Source: Gonatopus flavifemur
Lineage: Eukaryota > Arthropoda > Insecta > Hymenoptera > Dryinidae
Length of the DNA stretch: 64,000 nucleotides
Assembly: GCA_018340375.1 (NCBI GenBank)
Contig: JAFFJZ010000007.1
Span: 20,620,001 to 20,684,000 of the forward strand
Direction: 5' to 3'
Part shown: piece by piece, positions 1 to 12,379 of the stretch
Position numbering within the stretch: the first letter of the stretch is position 1
Layout: every line of letters begins with the position of its first letter
Position numbers and translations under genes: made by a program
Notes under the pieces: generated by a model
Databases searched by the model: none
Seen by the model: the letters and a program-made list of their open reading frames with translations, nothing else
What the model was told of the DNA's origin: nothing

Positions 1-898
1 CAGAAACATGAAAAAGGGAAGAGAAATTGAGAACAAAAGGATTTATGATGGGTGATAAACAAAAAAACTCATAAAGAACAGTTGTCCATAACACTGTAAG
101 AACAAATACCTACGATCGACCGACGAACGAACAATAATATGAAATAATGGACAGTTCGAGGTAGGCTATGCGATGAAGTTGTTTGGTCAAACAAATCCAA
201 TCTATGATCGAATTAAACTCAAATTCTATAAGATATTCACGTGGGAATCGAATTGGGAAAGGTAAATATGACGTGTTGCTATTGTGATAAAATGTGATAA
301 AACGTAACGACCCGAAATATGAATCACGCAACACAAAAGTAACCTTATTAATATGTAAAGCGGGGATATTCTTCTCTTCGCGTTATCCCAACTCTGAGCC
401 TTTGCGCTCTTCGAATTTACTCCCTCTTTCTCTTCTTTTGAACACTCCACGGATTTTGTGAATGAAAGATTAACATTAAGCTTTTGGATCTACTCGTTTC
501 TTCTTTGCAAATACCACTATATTCAACCTTTTATAATATATATCTTACAATTCCTTCGTCAAAGTATTTCCAAATCAGGGAATAAAGAATACACCCGACA
601 AGAAAATGATCTTTAAAATGACATAATTCTCGATCCTCTCTAATTGGGTTTATGAAATTATTAATCATTATCTAAAACCTTGATAGATTTATTAGAAACT
701 TTGCAAAACCAAAGTTCATTCTCGAATAAACGAACTGAATTCAGGACGTGAAAATTTCCGAGGTATCTGAATTGTAGAGCGGAACGCGAATCGCTACTCA
801 ACTTTTCAGTTCAATTTAACTGCGGTTAATAACTGGCAATGTCATGGTATTAGAACGGTGTAGTACATGAATATGTGGGGAACGTAAGGTTTACGTAC
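1..898. other. intron or downstream part of the DM4/12 gene; no exon found
   Basis: The strong donor at 897-898 means the minus-strand gene continues toward and probably past the left edge. I looked on the minus strand for the third exon (the cysteine motif CLLRxICE) and for the C-terminal exon and found neither. No transposon ends were recognised here. Confidence 0.5.
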
Positions 899-2583
899 CT
901 GCAATATTCAAATCGAAAACGTCATTTCCATCCATTCCGACATCGCGGTCGATCGATCTGTCATACCGAACGTATGGACTCATCAAGTATGTCGCGTTAT
1001 ACGGCAGTTCGTAATTAAATTTCATCACGTATCCGATAATCATGCTGACGTCAGCCTCCATGGGTAAGCCCAAACCGATAATCAGCTGTGGAGAATAATT
1101 TTCAAATACCGAGAAATTTGTCATCGTACGTTGCAGCGATACCTATTAATCGAATCGTGTGATCTTCGTGATTCGTCACCACATTCCCTATTTTCTATTT
1201 TCAATGAAAATATCATTTGAAATGTGGAAAGACAAAAGAGATTCAAATATGAATCCTTGAAACGATTTTCTATAACTCAAGTGCATTCAACGTCAGAATC
1301 CACGTCAGCGTTTGAAAAATTGAGAGACTAAATTTCTGTAAATCCGTAGAAATTCCTCACGAAAAATCTAACGATCCACCTGGATTTTCACATACATTCT
1401 CGATTGGATACTTCTGTTTGGAGGCTCTCTTTGAAGGAGCGAAAGTTCAATGATTTCTTGGTATTTGTATTTGCAAGAGAAGCTGTTTGATTCGAGAAAG
1501 CAACGGTGTCTCGTTTTGAACGGAGTTGTTTTTTTGTCTATTTCAAAAGCAAAGAGTTAATGCTGATATTTTAAATCGTATTCCCAACGATTCTTTGTTC
1601 TCAATTATCTGGACGAGCGAATAATTGAACCGAACAATGGCTAAGATGAATTCATAGATTATCATCACAGGTTTCTATTATCCTTCGAACGATAGGCGTT
1701 CGTAGATTGATTTTGCCTATTGAACAGACCGTGTATGGATCATGGATTCATGAATGATTCGACGAAGCTTGTTAACGAAGCCGTCATACCTTCTCGAAAT
1801 TGAACACAGAGAATGTCAAATCGCTGTGTTCGTAGGTACCGTTCATACGAGCTCCTTTTCCCGACAACTTTTGATGCTTGGTAATCTATCAGCATGGCGT
1901 GCTTAATTCAATGATCGTGATTGATTCATATTTCACTTCTATTATGCCCTTTCACTGTAATCAATCATTCACCGCTCTCTCTCTCTACTTATTCATAGAT
2001 TCTTGCGATTAAGACAGCTATGACCACAGATTTCCATACCATAAAATAAAATCCATAACCACCATTTCGTGAAATTTACTGCGGAGAGATTAGGAGAATA
2101 CAAACAGAAAGAAATGGTATTAACAAACCTGAATAAATGTTAAATTAAATGGTAAACAAACAGACCTGATTGACAGGAATCCTCTTCCCACGATATTTGA
2201 CTCCATCGACTACGCTGGTATTCAAAACCTCCGTGTAAATCGAACAACCGATAAATACATGTGAAAATCCAGTAAAACACAAACGGATTACATGATTCGC
2301 GTGTATCGAGTTGTCAGTACAGATTACATATCATTACACTGTGCTGTGCGCATACTTTACCATATCGTATTCATTCGAAGAGTCACGATGATCCGATTTT
2401 CCCAATGTATTTCCAAAACTCTACCGAATTGCATACCTGAACTTTGGTCGGTGCGAAATCTCCAGGAGGTGGATACACCAAATACCTCTTGTCTCTGGAC
2501 GAAGAGAATGATGTAACTACGTTGTACGAACATGGACATGTGATAATAATCAGAGGAACAAGAATGAGAGAACAATATGGCAT
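899..2583 (-). CDS. DM4/DM12 family secreted protein, 5' two exons (partial)
   Basis: Two minus-strand exons join in phase. Exon 1 (2437-2583, 49 codons) starts MPYCSLILVPLIIITC, a hydrophobic signal peptide, then has SSSRDKRYLVYPPPGDF and ends at a CAG|GTATGC donor. Exon 2 (899-1085, 62 codons plus one base) follows the acceptor TTCTCCACAG and reads LIIGLGLPMEADVSM, then YVMKFNYELPYNATYL, and ends GCAG|GTACGT. The basic stretch before YLVYPP, the IGLGLP block and the NYELP block are the N-terminal hallmarks of the arthropod DM4/12 family, whose function is unknown. RDKR just before YLVYPP fits a furin-type processing site, and NAT is a possible N-glycosylation site. The cysteine-rich C-terminal half is missing and presumably lies left of base 1. 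The start is the only in-frame ATG that gives a signal peptide. The intron is 1086-2436. Confidence 0.85.
1086..2436 (-). other. intron 1 of the left DM4/12 gene
   Basis: A 1351-bp intron bounded by a GTATGC donor and a CCACAG acceptor on the minus strand. It has no recognisable transposon ends. A short open stretch on the minus strand near 2164-2240 ends at a GT but lacks a convincing acceptor, so it was not called as an exon. Confidence 0.75.
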
Positions 2584-3327
2584 AATTCTCTCCTTCGTAT
2601 CAATGTTCGTGTATATATTTGGTATTTGAAATCAAACTTAGAAATTGCTGGCTGTCGTACACGGTGTTCGTATAACAACAACAACAACAACAACAACAAT
2701 GCTTCATTCACTACTCTTTAGAGGTAATCTCAGGATACTGACAAACACGTACCGCAAGGGCGGTATATACCTCGAGAATATCCCGAGTACCAATTATCGT
2801 TGTTAATACCAGCGCAGGTCAGTAACTAAGTTGCCGCCGTTGAAGTTAAGCGGATAATAATGAGCGAAGGTAACCAACCAACCGACTAACCAGGCAGATG
2901 GTCTCTTTGACTGATATCGATATACGAGACTGCAATCTTTTGCGAGTTAACGTGCAAAATTTACTGTTATTTACCTACAATACGATTTTATAATTAAAGT
3001 TTATGATGAAATATCATAACTGTTGGTATGAATAATGCTTTTTTTAGACTTGGACTTGCATAGGTCAGACGAAAGATAAAAGAAATCCTGATGAGTTCAA
3101 TTTTGAACATCTAAGTTTGACACGTCCACGGAATTATTCTGACTGAAGAAAATTATTTATAAGTTATACATAATTCCACATGAATTCTATATAATTTCAA
3201 GAATTTTTTCACTCGAAATTTTGACAACAATTATCAGGAAACTGTTTTACTAATCATCAAAATCGTGTGCATTGATGGCCAATGTACAAGGAAAAAACAT
3301 TCTTCCTAATCAAAATTCTACAATAGG
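2584..3327. other. upstream region of the left DM4/12 gene
   Basis: This should hold the promoter and 5' UTR of the minus-strand gene that starts at 2583, but I cannot pick out a core promoter. The only distinct feature is a CAA triplet microsatellite of about nine units at 2673-2699. Confidence 0.5.
2673..2699. repeat. (CAA)n microsatellite
   Basis: About nine uninterrupted CAA units, roughly 100 bp upstream of the first exon of the minus-strand DM4/12 gene. Confidence 0.9.
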
Positions 3328-3727
3328 CGGGGTACTGTACCAGTGTGGGCTAATACTGGCAAAGTACTAACAGTCTGTGCTGAAGCAATATTGGCATTTG
3401 GCTGCAATGATAACGCTTTTCTGTACTGGTTACTTGGTCCTGGTTTGGTACTGATAATCGGCAATGGCTTTCAGTACAGGCAAAGTACACGGAGGGAAAA
3501 ATATCGCTGTCATAACGATACCGGATAGTTGTTATGACTATCCAAAGTTTGGTGGTATCAGTATCGTTGCTATGATGATACAAATCATCCGAGGAACGAT
3601 ATAGATCGCCAGCATAGCTATCTGTATCGTCACTATAGCGATACAGTATTGTCACTACAGTTATCTCTCCTTAACCATACTTCAAATCGTTAAATCAGGA
3701 TCTACTGTCATTGATCCTGATAAAGAG

Positions 3728-3891
3728 CCCAACGAACACAACGTCTCAAACTTCGCGGCAAATGTTGTATCAGACCTCTTTTAGATATCTAGTAGATATC
3801 TTTTAGGGAATTTTTTAAAGATATCTATTAGATATCTGAAAGACGTCTTATGGAACATTTTTCGCGAAGTTTTAGACGTTATGTTTGTTGT
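3728..3891. mobile_element. hairpin MITE with 7-bp flanking repeat
   Basis: The two halves are inverted copies. The left arm carries AACGTCTCAAACTTCGCG and the right arm CGCGAAGTTTTAGACGTT, meeting at AGATATC palindromes in the middle. TAAAGAG occurs directly on both sides (3721-3727 and 3892-3898), which looks like a target duplication. It has no coding capacity and no superfamily was assigned. Confidence 0.6.
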
Positions 3892-4104
3892 TAAAGAGTG
3901 TCTCAGTAAACATTTCCAACTTCCCAAAGGCGAATTCTCAAAACAAACTTGTGACTATTGAGTTGACTATTGAGATAACGAGTACATGGGCTACTCTAAT
4001 CATCGGTGAGTACTTAATGGATTTGAGTCAGCTTTGAAACTAAGCATTTCACAGCGTTTTACCGGAAGGAAACGTTTTTTAGTTTTGCGTCAAGAATTTA
4101 TCTT

Positions 4105-4379
4105 CCCTGGTGAAAGCGAAGCGTGTAATAGAAAGAAGTATTTGGAACGTGGATTTAAGCGTATACCGAGCGTCAAGTGGAACATTAAGAGTGGTTTGAA
4201 CGTATATTTGAAGTGTGTGAAGCGTATCCGAAGAAACACCAATTTCATAGAAACCGGGCTTGACGTCCGGAAGCGTAGTTAGAGAGTGGATAGGAAGCAT
4301 ATGAGAAGTATTAGGAAAGTAATCGGAAACATTCTTACGCTTCCGTTACTCTTTATGACACGCTTCCCTTTCACCAGGG
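4105..4379. mobile_element. CCC/GGG MITE (CCCTGGTGAAA ends)
   Basis: Left end CCCTGGTGAAAGCG and right end CTTTCACCAGGG are inverted, and TT flanks both sides (4103-4104, 4380-4381). The ends match the element at 25275-25698. The interior has repeated AAGCG motifs and no transposase. It belongs to the 2-bp-duplication group described in the findings. Confidence 0.7.
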
Positions 4380-4574
4380 TTCGATAGATCGGATATGTTT
4401 TCTGGGACACCTTGGATATTCAGTATTCCAATGACCTCCTTCTACTCTTGAATCTCAGAACTAGGAGTTGCCAATCAGACTTTTGATTATTTGCAATTAG
4501 CACAGTGCCCGTATTAAATCAGCACCTTGCCAACATGAAGCTCTCAGTACTGGTTTATCAGTACATGCTAGTAC

Positions 4575-5281
4575 TAGGGGTGTGCGGGTAGCACTTTTTA
4601 TCGGGTCAGGTCAGGTTCGGGTATTTGTATTTCTTTTCGGGTCGGGTCGGGTCGGGTACCCGATTAAATCGGTTTTTCCAAGTCGGGTACCCGAATATAA
4701 TAAAATCGCTTGAATTTAATATTTCCAACTTCTATTCGAAGTTGCCATTGCCGTTGATATTTTAAGGACAAATTGTCTTGAGCGATTGTAGGAATAAGAG
4801 GATTTCATATAAATTCAATTCTAATATGAAGAATGCCATATTCACTACAAGTCTATTAGGGTTGTTCATCCATGTGATTGATTATGCAGCGCATTAAGAA
4901 ATCTCCGAATTGCTTCATGGAATGTTTATATTTATTTTTTAATTCAATTAAAAAATATAATCACATTTATATCTCATAAATAATATATTATCTATTTTCG
5001 TATTTAGTAACCACAATATAAAATCTTGAACATCAATGAAAATAAATATTCTTCTTATAAATATCATTCTTTTTTCATATTTTTAAATTTGAATGGAGGA
5101 AGCACAACTCTTCCACATGTTTTGTCAGCAATCTTGATCGAGTTGCTGTCACAATATTTCCTGCTGAGGAAAACGTTTGCTATATTTGAATTACCCGAAT
5201 GTAATCGGGTAATTGAAAAACCCGACCCGACCCGACCCGACCCGATAAAAACCCGATGACTCGGGTACCCGCACACCCCTA
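4575..5281. mobile_element. non-autonomous hAT element with CGGGT arrays
   Basis: The perfect 16-bp terminal inverted repeat TAGGGGTGTGCGGGTA is flanked by a perfect 8-bp duplication GCTAGTAC (4567-4574, 5282-5289). An 8-bp duplication with TAGGGGTG ends is characteristic of the hAT superfamily. Just inside each end is a run of the pentamer CGGGT (CCCGA on the other side), giving long inverted subterminal arrays. The 707-bp body is AT-rich and encodes no transposase. Confidence 0.9.
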
Positions 5282-5289
5282 GCTAGTAC

Positions 5290-8200
5290 CACATTCCTAT
5301 GTATTCAGTATGCTAGCCAACTCTTGGGGATCAATACTGGCACTGTAGTCGGCTTCTGGTCAACATTGACGTAACTCGAAAATTCCTGATTGGGTTTTCG
5401 CATTGATTTTCCATGCTCTAACATAAACGTCCAATGTCCTCACATAGGTCATCGGTATGTTGCACACTGAGAATCAATGTGAAAGAGATGTTTTTTTGCT
5501 TCACATTGCCCCCCCCCCCCCCCCCATGTGCAAGTTCACCAAGTCATTGTTTTTCTGTGTGACAGTTTTTCCATGTAGAGAAAAGATGAAAATTCTCTAC
5601 GAGATGCTGATGAGTTTTTGTTCAGGCTTTTATCAGATCATATCAGCACTCGAAGCAACACTTGATATCAAACATCTCAAAGATATCTTCAAAATATTCT
5701 GAAAATGACTCCAAAAGAAGATTACAAAAGTGTTGATTGTAATGATTGTAAATCGAGGATCAAAATTTCATTGGTCCGAGGGAGAACGAATTGTCGATCA
5801 AAAGGGATGAATTTCGTTAGAAGATTGCAGTCTTCTTGGTACATCCACAGTCTCGTTAACGTAAGAAATTGTTTTGCTGTTTTTCCAACAAGCCTTGAGT
5901 TTGCAACTTTTGATAGTCCTGTCCTCTCATCCGAAAATACAGACAAAAATTTTTGTGTATCATCGTTCTTCGAGGGAGACGAAACAAACAACAAAGTGAA
6001 TGGAGGCTCTTGATGAGAATATCAAGACTTTGTTCTCTTTGAGTAAAACAAACGATCGATGAAACTATTTAATGTCAGTTTTTCGCCGCTTTCAATTTTC
6101 ACTGTGCAATAGATCTCTTTGTACTGTAGGTATGATGATAAAAGTTTTGCATTTGATGGTAATTTATTCATTCTCTCATGAATTTCCTGATGGTGAATTT
6201 TCATTTTGAAGGAAAAATATGTACATTGAGAAAATCCACCTACATTGATTTATCCTTACGATCTTTAAATACCATAAATAATCTCAGTAGAAATGTTCAC
6301 CATATTTATTAACATGCTAGATTCATAATGTTGAAATTTAGGATTTTTTTTATGTGAATATAAAATATTGAACCGGTAATTTGCATTCTTCAACTCAACC
6401 TGGAAAATAAGAATATCAATATAAAAGACGAAACTCCATTAACGTTCTACGTATTCCGTGGTGTGCTAAGGAATGCAGCAAACTTCGAATACACCGTTAC
6501 ACAAAAGAGAACTTAAACGAACTCGTCTCGAAAATCTCAGTCGAAATGTCACGTTTTAAGAGTAACGTAACGCGGTAAGTGGTGAATTATATCACCGAAT
6601 GAAGTCTAATTGTATCACGGATAGGAATTCAAATGTGTTGTCATTTGGATCTTAGATATATCGTATTACGAATCATTGTCTCAAAAGTATTGTTCGAAGT
6701 CAATAGCGTAGCCTCTGAAGCAACCTCTGAGATAGCTAAAATTCTACAACGACCGATTCGGAGTTTGTGGTTTCCGGATCCTAGTACTATGGGTGTAAGT
6801 TAAAACTCGTACTTACTATTTCAACTTGATTTTCAAAGTTTCTGGGTGAAATGATAATTGATTAAAAACATCTCCCGGTTTATAAATTTTCTCATTACAC
6901 TCTTATTTCAAGAATAAATTCTTAAAATTCCAATCAAAGTTGAGTAAGTTACTTTCAAGTGCTGATAATTGAGTAATTTATCTTCTCTCGTAGTATGTCA
7001 CGTAGTTTTGTTTTAGTTCAAATTCAATTACCAACGACCATACCTCGTTCAATTTCGTTCTAGATCTTTCTTGCGCTTGCCGTGCCCCTCGAAGAGCCCT
7101 ACAAATCGATTTCATTGTCGTACTTCTTCGAAGCGACCTACACTTTACCACCAAACTCGACTGAGCCATGGTCGGAACCGATAGCGAGGAAAAGGAGAAG
7201 TATCGATAGGAGATCGATTTATTCGATGTTAGAAAAGAAATTCGAAAGGTGAGTGAAGTTTTGTATACGTGACTAGTAATACGCGTGAATATACCTGGAT
7301 GGGAATTGATTTTCTTCAAGGGGATCAAGCTGGAATTAAATATTGCAAATTTGCGTGGAATATTGATTCAACGTTGTAGAAATAGCGCTGAACAAATTGC
7401 AAATGCTGTTTGCATCATTCCATGCATATTTCTTGATTCATCGGGAAGGTGTTGTTGGTTACAACTCGCTCTTTATACTTCACAACCAGGGCAAATATAG
7501 ATTTTATAATCGACCTATAAATTATTATACCCTAGACCCTTTGAAACGGGCAAAAATGTATTCCTCCTCAAAGTTCCTTTCTTTTTTTTTGTGTCCCGCA
7601 CTTTGCATTCAGTTCAGCCTTTATATGAGAAATCCTTTCGTGTATTGATGTTTCACCAATTTTATTACATTTTTCCTCATACATTCTACGATCTACATTT
7701 ATATTGGAATCGGAAAAAAGTTTGCCCATGTACAAACACATCCACCTATAAATCCACACACATTCCTTTTTGTACGTAAAAGACAAGAAGAAAAGGGAGA
7801 TTCAACCAACAAAAAAAAATGAATCATCTTTGTAAAAGAGGAATGCATTCTCCATGTGAGTTTCCCATCAGGTTCATTCAACGCGTTCAAAGAGATTCGC
7901 ATGTACACGTATACGAATTCGATTTTGCCCGAATGGTAACGATCTCTCATAAATTTTTCAAACTTGATAGGGTAAAAGGATGTTTGCAAAATCAACACGG
8001 ATTTTTTATTTTTGATTCATTTTGTTTTCGTAAATCGATTTTCTTTTGAGAAGGGATGGAATTTCTCTTGGCCTTAACGCCAATTGGTGAAAACCAAAAC
8101 GGTTATTATTCAAACTTGATGGATTACTATAATAATTTTCCTTCTTTCATACGTCAACTCTTATACTTCATCTGGTTTGCTGAATAGTTCGGGGCACCCA

Positions 8201-8707
8201 GGAAGAACGTGTTTGTTGAGAGCGATATGTGAAACATCAGAGTTCCCGTTAATCCACAATGGACTTATCGGTGACATTCTTCACGTTATATTTACGTAAG
8301 TTATTGCAAATTTTTTTTCTTATACTCTCTTGGGGGAAATATAATTTCATTCCAACGTGATTTAACAATTATTCACGCTGCAAATAAATCATACTGTGAG
8401 GAATGATCGGAATTTTGTTGCATGCATTCTTTGCCTGTCCTTGATTGAATGAACCCCATTGATTCTGATAAGATTTCATTACCCGATGAACCATATATCA
8501 CTGGCGAAGTGAAGATTGAATCCAATAAGATCGCTGGGACGTCAATTTTTATTCCTGAGTAGGAAATGAACAATTGATAGCTGACATTATTGTATTACAT
8601 TAAGATTCAATCACGCGATACACGGATGGAATAAATACACTCCATTGCGCAGCACTGCAATGTGCATTCATGAAAACAATACGTGAGAGATGTTTTCGGA
8701 TTCAATG
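5290..8707. other. intergenic, nothing recognised
   Basis: No gene, exon pair or transposon end could be supported. A homopolymer of about 16 C lies at 5510-5525. A short open frame starts at an ATG at 7168 on the plus strand (MVGTDSEEKEKYR) but has no splice partner I could identify. Confidence 0.4.
5510..5525 (+). repeat. poly-C tract
   Basis: About 16 consecutive C, out of character for this AT-rich window and prone to length errors in sequencing. Confidence 0.85.
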
Positions 8708-8973
8708 CATGGAGAAAAAGGTATCTTAAAAAGTACCATAATTTATGGATTTTCTGCGCTGGTCTGACCGAGTCTAAATATTTACCTGAAAAAACCTCTA
8801 AAAGTACCATAATGTCTTGGACTTTTATACGGAAGGTACCATACTTATTTCAAAAAGTCCGAGAAATTATGGTACGTTTAGAGATTCATGCAAGTGAATA
8901 TTCCGACTCGGGTCAGACGAGCGCTGAAAATCCATAAATTATGGTATTTTTCAAGATATCTGTTTTCTCAGTG
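8708..8973. mobile_element. CAC/GTG MITE, copy 1
   Basis: Begins CATGGAGAAAAAGGTATC and ends ATATCTGTTTTCTCAGTG, with TG on both sides (8706-8707, 8974-8975). The ends continue inward as long inverted repeats containing CCATAATTTATGG. It is a close relative of the element at 9266-9532. No coding capacity. Confidence 0.75.
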
Positions 8974-9187
8974 TGATGAAACCAAGGATTAAAATGAAAA
9001 AATACCCATGCAGGTATTGCCACGACTGAAAAAAACCCAAGCTTGTCCCAAGGTTGGCACATGTGTCAGAAACAAACCTCCGTGAAGAACAATTGGCCCA
9101 ATATTGTTCCATGATTGTCCCGTTGTTCCCAATGGATAGTCAATCATGGTACATTTGTTAATATTTTTGAAATGGTCACTACATTTG

Positions 9188-9712
9188 CACGGAGACGAAT
9201 TGTCTATTATAAATGACTAGACTCGCTAGTATATTGCGGATATACTTGCATTTTGAAGTTATACACACGGAGAAAAAGGTATCTTAAAAAGTACCATAAT
9301 TTATGGATTCTTAGCGCTGGTCTGACCCGAGTCTCAATATTTACCTGAACAAACCTCTAAAAGTACCATAATATCTGGGACTTTTATAAGGAAGGTACCA
9401 TACTTATTCTGAAAAGTCCAAGAAATTATGGTACTTTTAGATATTCGTGCAAGTAAATATTCCAACTCGGGTCAGACCAGCGCTGAAAATCCATAAATTA
9501 TGGTAATTTTCAGGATATCTGTTTTCTCAGTGTACCAAACATTCTCTTCAAAAGTACCAGACTTTCTGGGAGTTAATGGTAGGATAATGACATTTTATAA
9601 TAGAAGGTCTGATGCTTTTGATGAGAATGTTTGGTATATAACCTTAGAATGCAAGTATATCCTCAATATACCAGCGAGTCTAGTAATTTATAATAGATAA
9701 TTTTTCTCAGTG
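9188..9712. mobile_element. CAC/GTG MITE inserted in element A
   Basis: Ends CACGGAGACGAATTGTC and AATTTTTCTCAGTG with TG on both sides (9186-9187, 9713-9714). The sister copy of the host element near 20395 keeps the unfilled site (reverse complement reads CATTTGGTAC), so the insertion and the 2-bp duplication are directly demonstrated. A second element, 9266-9532, lies inside it. Without that, the body is about 256 bp, the same as the reconstructed element at 24841-28427. Confidence 0.8.
9266..9532. mobile_element. CAC/GTG MITE, copy 2, nested
   Basis: Begins CACGGAGAAAAAGGTATC and ends CTGTTTTCTCAGTG, near-identical in layout to 8708-8973. The related outer element at about 26204-26215 reads GTTATATACGAAAC where this copy is split, so the insertion is confirmed. 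The flanking dinucleotides are CA and TA, a probable TA duplication with one change. Confidence 0.75.
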
Positions 9713-10228
9713 TGGTACAAGCTTGGCACAAGTGTAAAAATCGAGCATTCGTCGAGAATAATTGTGCCAATATTGCCCACATGAGTGGCACAATGTTTAT
9801 GAATATTGACTGAATTTTGAATATACAGTGGCTGAAGACTTGGGGATAACCATCGGGCCAGGGCTGGCCCGATCTCCCTGCTTTAATTAATCCTACACAC
9901 TAGTTTTACAAACCAAGCTAGATTTTATTGATATCAATACTTAGATTCTAAGTGAGGATAGAACTTCACTTAATGGTAATAGGATACTTTTAAATGTAAT
10001 CATACGCAGAGATCAACTGATTTCGGAGAACTCTTCACAGAATTTTAGGATGTCTGGCTCATTTTTAAGACCATCGATTTTGATGGAATTTCGCAGTTTT
10101 GTGATGCTTGATATCGAACCAAAAACCTTCAAACCATTCGTCCAGATGAACAGCCGTTTTTCAGATATAAGCATTTCTAACATCTGACGTTCTTTTAGTG
10201 CGACGACAGTTACCCCCATAGTAAGCAA

Positions 10229-10366
10229 GGTCCGCTAGCTGAGCGGTCAAGGAGAGTGACTGCGACGATGTGGGCCCGGATTCACGTCCCGGGGACCATG
10301 ATTTGTTTTTCATGATAATGTTGTTTTTTTTCCTAATCATATGAATACATATATATATATATATAT
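10229..10366 (+). repeat. tRNA-derived SINE-like element
   Basis: The head (10229-10297) starts GGTCCGC and ends GGGGACC, which pair as an acceptor-like stem. It contains TAGCTGAGCGGTC, close to the RNA polymerase III A box, and GGATTCACGTCC, close to the B box. It is followed by ATGATTTGTTTTTCATGAT and ends in (AT)n at 10349-10366. A head of this kind with an unrelated tail fits a SINE rather than a working tRNA gene, since the anticodon arm is not convincing. It interrupts element A. Confidence 0.55.
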
Positions 10367-10598
10367 TCATATAAGAATCAATTACTCTTTTTCATCCATA
10401 TCTGCGCTCAGAGAAGCATTGGTTGATGCTTGGTAAATGAATCGGACCGGGTCTGGCAAAACCACTGGCCCAAGCTTGTCCTGATCTTATCATCACCAAG
10501 CCTGGGCCAAGTTTGGTAAATTGTTCAAGACAAGTCTCGGCAGGTCTTGTGCCAGGCTCGGTCCATCATTGGGCCATTGGTCCATTCACACATGGGTA

Positions 10599-10917
10599 TG
10601 TATTCCGTAACAACTCAAAGCATTTCACTGCGGTTAAAATTTGATCAAACCAGTGCACGAATTGAACATAAAAATCTGAAATATTCACGCCTGAGAGTGT
10701 ACACGAAAGATTCTCATTGATTGATAGCAATCAACAGAGTCTTGACTATAGCATGAGGAAAGTGGATACCCACTCATTCTGATTGATTGAATTTATAACA
10801 CTGCCAATTCGATTTCATTGAAAATACACCACATTAAACTCATCGAATTTTAATCCACTCCTACTCTTCCACGAATTGAGTTTTTCATTTGGTGAATAAC
10901 AGATTGAATATTTCAAT
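10599..10917. other. intergenic, nothing recognised
   Basis: AT-rich spacer between element A and the next hAT element, with no coding or repeat signature seen. Confidence 0.4.
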
Positions 10918-12379
10918 TAAGGGTGCACGACACGAGATTTTCGACGATAATTTGGAAATCTCGTCTCGGTATCGAGAAATACTATCAGATGCAAGTATCG
11001 TCTCGGTATCGTTGAACACGGTATCGGTATCGTCTCGTCGGTATCAGTATCGCCTAATATTTCTGATGAAAGTAACAATACTCCACCATTATACCCTGAA
11101 TATCAGTGTAGCAGTATCAGCTGGTCAAATGAACAGCACAGCTTTGTTCAGTTGATCAGAAAGACATAGAAAACCGAGATTTCAGAGTACGAGAGCAAAG
11201 TTTTGGAACACAAGCCTAGTTGTATATAATCACTTGATTCAGCAGTAGGGTCTCCATTTCAGAGAGGAACTCTAAAATTTCTCCAGAATAGTATACAATT
11301 TCGAGAAATTTCCAAGTTGAAAGTGAATTCGTAATAGAAACATTTTATCACAGTTCATTAAGGAGATACCAGCGTATCATCCGAATGAACATTTTATTGC
11401 AAGATTTCTCCGAACAGAATTTATGAAACCCCTGTTGAAAATGAAGCGGAAGAGTAAACGGAACAGTATCGAAGCGCAAAAGAGGCGGAAATTGGAGGGT
11501 TTTTACGCTTCATCTGTTTCAACATTCTTCACCAGGGACAGTCTGAAATTTTCAAGAAATAATATTTGATACTTTATGTATTGCGCTATCGAAGATCATT
11601 CTTTGAAAATTGTAGACTGTTCCATAAATTCAGTAGAGAGAAGTCTCACAGACAAAATGTTTTTTACGGTGGTATACGGAGAGAAATGCCGCACGAAAAT
11701 ATAAGAATTCTTGTTATTTTTCTTAGTGAACTAGAAACTGGAATATAACATTTGTAATATGAATTTTTACATAAAAATACGGAAGATTACGAATATCGTA
11801 GAAAAAGTCATGGATAGGATTGAAGTTTCAAACGGTGAACGTTAAATTTTATAAAGCATACAGTAAAATTCAATTATTGGTTCGTAATCGCCCTTATTTT
11901 TATGTCAAAATCCATTTTACAAACCTTCCTATTTCTGGTTTAGCAAGCACTGAAAGTCTTTGAGATTTTCAGATATTTCCAGTGAAATTTTTCCACCAGG
12001 CAATTTTCAAAACAAAACCATATACATATATTATAATTTGAGAGAGATATACGGCTCTTTTTGAAGAGGAATTTTGTCACATGTGCCATTTTGGAATACT
12101 CCTTTTCTATTATTTCCACATTGAAAAGAATCAACACTATCGATGATATGTCCGAATATTAGATCTTCATTCTCATTTTCGTGTCAATTTCAAAACGATA
12201 CCGATGTTAGTCTCGTGCGTCTGTGCACGCCCAGTGTCGACGATATTCTCGAGTATCGAATATCCGGTCTCGGTGTCGTCTCGACTCCAAATACAACAGT
12301 ATCGTCTCGGTGTTGTCTCGTGATGTCGAGACAATACTGAGACGATACCGATACTGGTATCGAGTCTCGTGCACCCCTA
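10918..12379. mobile_element. non-autonomous hAT element with GGTATCG arrays
   Basis: Ends TAAGGGTGCACGACACGAG and, inverted, TAGGGGTGCACGAGACTCG. The 8-bp flanks are ATTTCAAT (10910-10917) and ATCTCAAT (12380-12387), differing at one base. Inside both ends are arrays of degenerate GGTATCG/TCTCG units in inverted orientation. The 1462-bp body has no transposase. The end sequence and duplication length place it in hAT. Confidence 0.85.

Larger units (their letters stand above)
3328..5340. repeat. degenerate CAGTAC/GTACTG-rich repeat, interrupted
   Basis: Short degenerate copies of CAGTAC, GTACTG and TACTGGCA recur at about 3328-3500, 4490-4574 and 5283-5350, partly in inverted orientation. 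The hAT element at 4575-5281 sits inside the last cluster. It may be an old foldback element broken by later insertions, but its ends could not be fixed. Confidence 0.35.
9005..10596 (+). mobile_element. CCCATG element A, interrupted by other insertions
   Basis: Ends CCCATGCAGG and CACACATGGG, flanked by TA on both sides (9003-9004, 10597-10598). Its interior, rich in AAGCTTG and TTGGCC-like blocks, matches the element at 19780-20588 in opposite orientation. It carries the CAC/GTG MITE at 9188-9712 and a SINE-like insertion near 10229-10366 that the sister copy lacks. No transposase frame. Confidence 0.7.

Noticed and set aside
2164..2245. Possible extra minus-strand exon in the DM4/12 intron, open and ending at a GT
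   Set aside because: No credible acceptor precedes it, and exons 2437-2583 and 899-1085 already join in phase to give the expected family sequence.
10229..10297. Candidate tRNA gene
   Set aside because: A and B boxes and an acceptor-like stem are present, but the anticodon arm does not form convincingly and an unrelated tail with (AT)n follows; a SINE head is more likely.
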